A DNA stretch of 41,242 nt from Patescibacteria group bacterium (GTDB taxonomy: Bacteria; Patescibacteriota; Patescibacteriia; Patescibacteriales; BM507): assembly GCA_027858235.1 (NCBI GenBank), contig JAQIDC010000032.1:1-41242 (forward strand), written 5' to 3'. Below are positions 39,992-41,242 of the stretch, one piece after another; position 1 is the first letter of the stretch, and every line of letters starts with the position of its first letter. Below the pieces are notes generated by a model. That model was not told where the DNA came from. It saw nothing but the letters and a program-made list of their open reading frames with translations, and searched no databases. A program made the position numbers and the translations under genes.

Positions 39992-40226
39992 CTAGACCTC
40001 GTATGTTAACTTTTAAGTAGATATGTTAATAAAAGTAATATCTTTTTGAGATATAGTAGGAACAGGAGAAGGTGAAGCGCACTAGACCTTGCCGTTTTGA
40101 GGCCCTGGTCAGATTGCTACCTTTTCCTGTTCTCATATCGGTGACCATTCATGTAAATATATTGTCATTTGAGACTAAATTACGAGGCTTGGGCCGACAT
40201 GATTTAATTAATTAATCTCAAAAGGT
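39992..40226 (+). ncRNA. Candidate IS110 bridge RNA region
   Basis: A 13-bp stem pairs GAACAGGAGAAGG (40060-40072) with CCTTTTCCTGTTC (40120-40132), with one G-U, extended by GATAT/ATATC. Its large internal loop contains GACC/GGTC and CTAGACCT (40082-40089), which is also found at the element's left edge (39992-39999), as a guide would be. IS110 transposases are known to use a bridge RNA from this position. Limits are not defined. Confidence 0.5.
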
Positions 40227-41242
40227 ATGCAAAACAAAATTTCAACTCTCTTTGTCGGTGTTGATACCCACAAGGAGACACATACTTTGGTAGGTACCAA
40301 TATTGCTTGCGAAAAGCTATGTGAATTAACTTTTGAAAACAATAATAATGGTTTTCAAAAAGCATTACAAAATATATTGGGAACATCCAAAGCCAACTCT
40401 CTAGAACCAATGGTTGGTTTGGAGGATTCAGGTGGTAATGGCTCTTCCCTCGCTCGTTTCCTGTATAAACAAGGAATCCCAATTAAGACTGTGAACCCCG
40501 TGCTTGTGAAGAGAAACCGTAGATACCAAACGCATCCTGAAAAATCAGATTCCCAGGATGCGATGGAGATAGCAATAGTCTCGGTTCAGAGAACTGACAA
40601 GCTACCTGATTTCACTTTAACCAAAAATACTGAATTTGCCAAGGGAGTGAATGTTCTAGTCCAGGAAAGAGAAGATTTGATATATGAACAAACTAGAGTG
40701 AAAAACAAGCTACATTGGGCATTATATGAAGCCTGGGGACTTAGCTATAAGACAATATATCAAAAAGATGTCTTCGGAAAAAGAACACTTGATTTCTGGA
40801 CCAAGTATCCAAGTATTCGTGATTTTAAAAAAACAACCAGACCAACAATCGAAAAACCCGAATGGTTATTGAAAACATCCATAGATGATTTGCCAAGTGT
40901 TTCAGATATTGAAAAAAAACATATTGAAAGATTAGTCACTAGATTAAAAATGATTTCTACTCAGACAAAAGAGATAGATGAGGAATTAAAAATTATGGCT
41001 AGGGATAATTATCAATATTTAATATCTTGTCCTGGTTGCGGAATTATCACTGCTTCAAAACTGATTGCTTATGTGAAAGATATAGATAGATTTAAGTCAG
41101 AAAGACAACTAGCTAAATATGCCGGTATCGCTCCGAGAAAATATGAATCTGGGAAAACGAAGAGGAATATATCAAGTGTCCGAGGGCACAGTGATCTCAG
41201 AAGAGCTATCAAAACAATTGCCCTGGCTCAAATCGGCAGGAG
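40227..41242 (+). CDS. IS110-family DEDD transposase (3' end beyond the window)
   Basis: An RNA-guided recombinase of the IS110 family. The RuvC-like N-terminal domain has D13 in VGVDTHK, E66 in GLEDSGG, D108 and D111 in KSDSQDAMEIA. After a coiled region the Tnp_20 domain follows: SCPGCGIITASKLIAYVKD, RQLAKYAGIAPRKYESGKTK, and RGHSDLRRAI, with the serine of ESGKTK a candidate for the catalytic Ser. The gene has 338 codons before the edge and no stop; little should be missing. AAAAGG precedes the ATG. A small minus-strand ORF inside is a shadow. Confidence 0.93.
   Translation, partial: MQNKISTLFVGVDTHKETHTLVGTNIACEKLCELTFENNNNGFQKALQNILGTSKANSLEPMVGLEDSGGNGSSLARFLYKQGIPIKTVNPVLVKRNRRYQTHPEKSDSQDAMEIAIVSVQRTDKLPDFTLTKNTEFAKGVNVLVQEREDLIYEQTRVKNKLHWALYEAWGLSYKTIYQKDVFGKRTLDFWTKYPSIRDFKKTTRPTIEKPEWLLKTSIDDLPSVSDIEKKHIERLVTRLKMISTQTKEIDEELKIMARDNYQYLISCPGCGIITASKLIAYVKDIDRFKSERQLAKYAGIAPRKYESGKTKRNISSVRGHSDLRRAIKTIALAQIGR

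Larger units (their letters stand above)
39990..41242 (+). mobile_element. IS110-family element, right end beyond the window
   Basis: A non-coding 5' region with strong secondary structure is followed by an IS110 transposase. The flanking host repeat (TGTCATCTCGACTG...GGAGAGATCAT) stops near 39980, so the left end lies about 39980-39992. IS110 elements lack terminal inverted repeats; none is seen. Confidence 0.7.

Noticed and set aside
1-41242. CRISPR array, tRNA or rRNA genes, UGA recoding
   Set aside because: No regularly spaced direct repeats and no recognisable tRNA or rRNA segments were seen by eye, and TGA acts as a normal stop in several genes.

Overview
The window is AT-rich with standard stop codons (TGA ends the DsbA-like and first pilin genes, so UGA is not recoded). 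Short gene gaps, few Shine-Dalgarno sites, TrbC/VirB2-like pilins, four-helix-bundle ORFs between genes and peptide insertions inside housekeeping enzymes suggest a Patescibacteria/CPR genome of Parcubacteria type. No rRNA, tRNA or CRISPR array was seen, so this placement is inferred.

Layout. 1-1088: an IS481-like element whose terminal repeat begins at base 1. 1149-8186: rsmA, a Cys-rich secreted protein, a calcium-binding exported protein, an MFS transporter, a four-helix-bundle cassette and leuS. 8379-9477: a small Cys protein and exonuclease III. 9717-16440: a DsbA-like thiol oxidoreductase and a four-subunit pyruvate/2-oxoacid:ferredoxin oxidoreductase (porG, porD, porA, porB), interrupted by a second four-helix-bundle cassette, two tandem pilins and a DUF4258/DUF2283 pair. 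17366-24940: rpoB-rpoC with a structured RNA between them. 25349-30220: murE, femX-like, ruvA, a U32-family protein and a small ORF. 30312-34968: two unknown proteins behind a structured leader RNA, then a response regulator and histidine kinase operon. 35248-39887: NIF3, a DinD/BRO protein, a REP-associated transposase (RAYT), a HEPN/MNT toxin-antitoxin pair and a truncated second RAYT. 39990-41242: an IS110 element with a probable bridge RNA, running off the edge. Both edges lie in insertion sequences, as expected for a contig broken at repeats.

How the parts connect. The POR operon links pyruvate oxidation or synthesis to ferredoxin. MurE and FemX build and bridge peptidoglycan. DsbA could oxidise the Cys-rich pilins and exported proteins nearby.

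The most unusual content is repetitive. (1) A 42-nt perfect double palindrome lies in frame inside rsmA and both RAYT genes. It has one open frame, the same on either strand, so it adds nearly the same peptide in any orientation; half-palindromes with the same core flank the intact RAYT, so it may be the REP mobilised by that RAYT. (2) Many gaps hold AT-rich inverted repeats that begin at or just after the stop codon of a flanking gene. Two of them carry four-helix-bundle genes, and one cassette shares both its ends with a nearby empty element. (3) A compact three-way-junction RNA leads an operon of unknown function.
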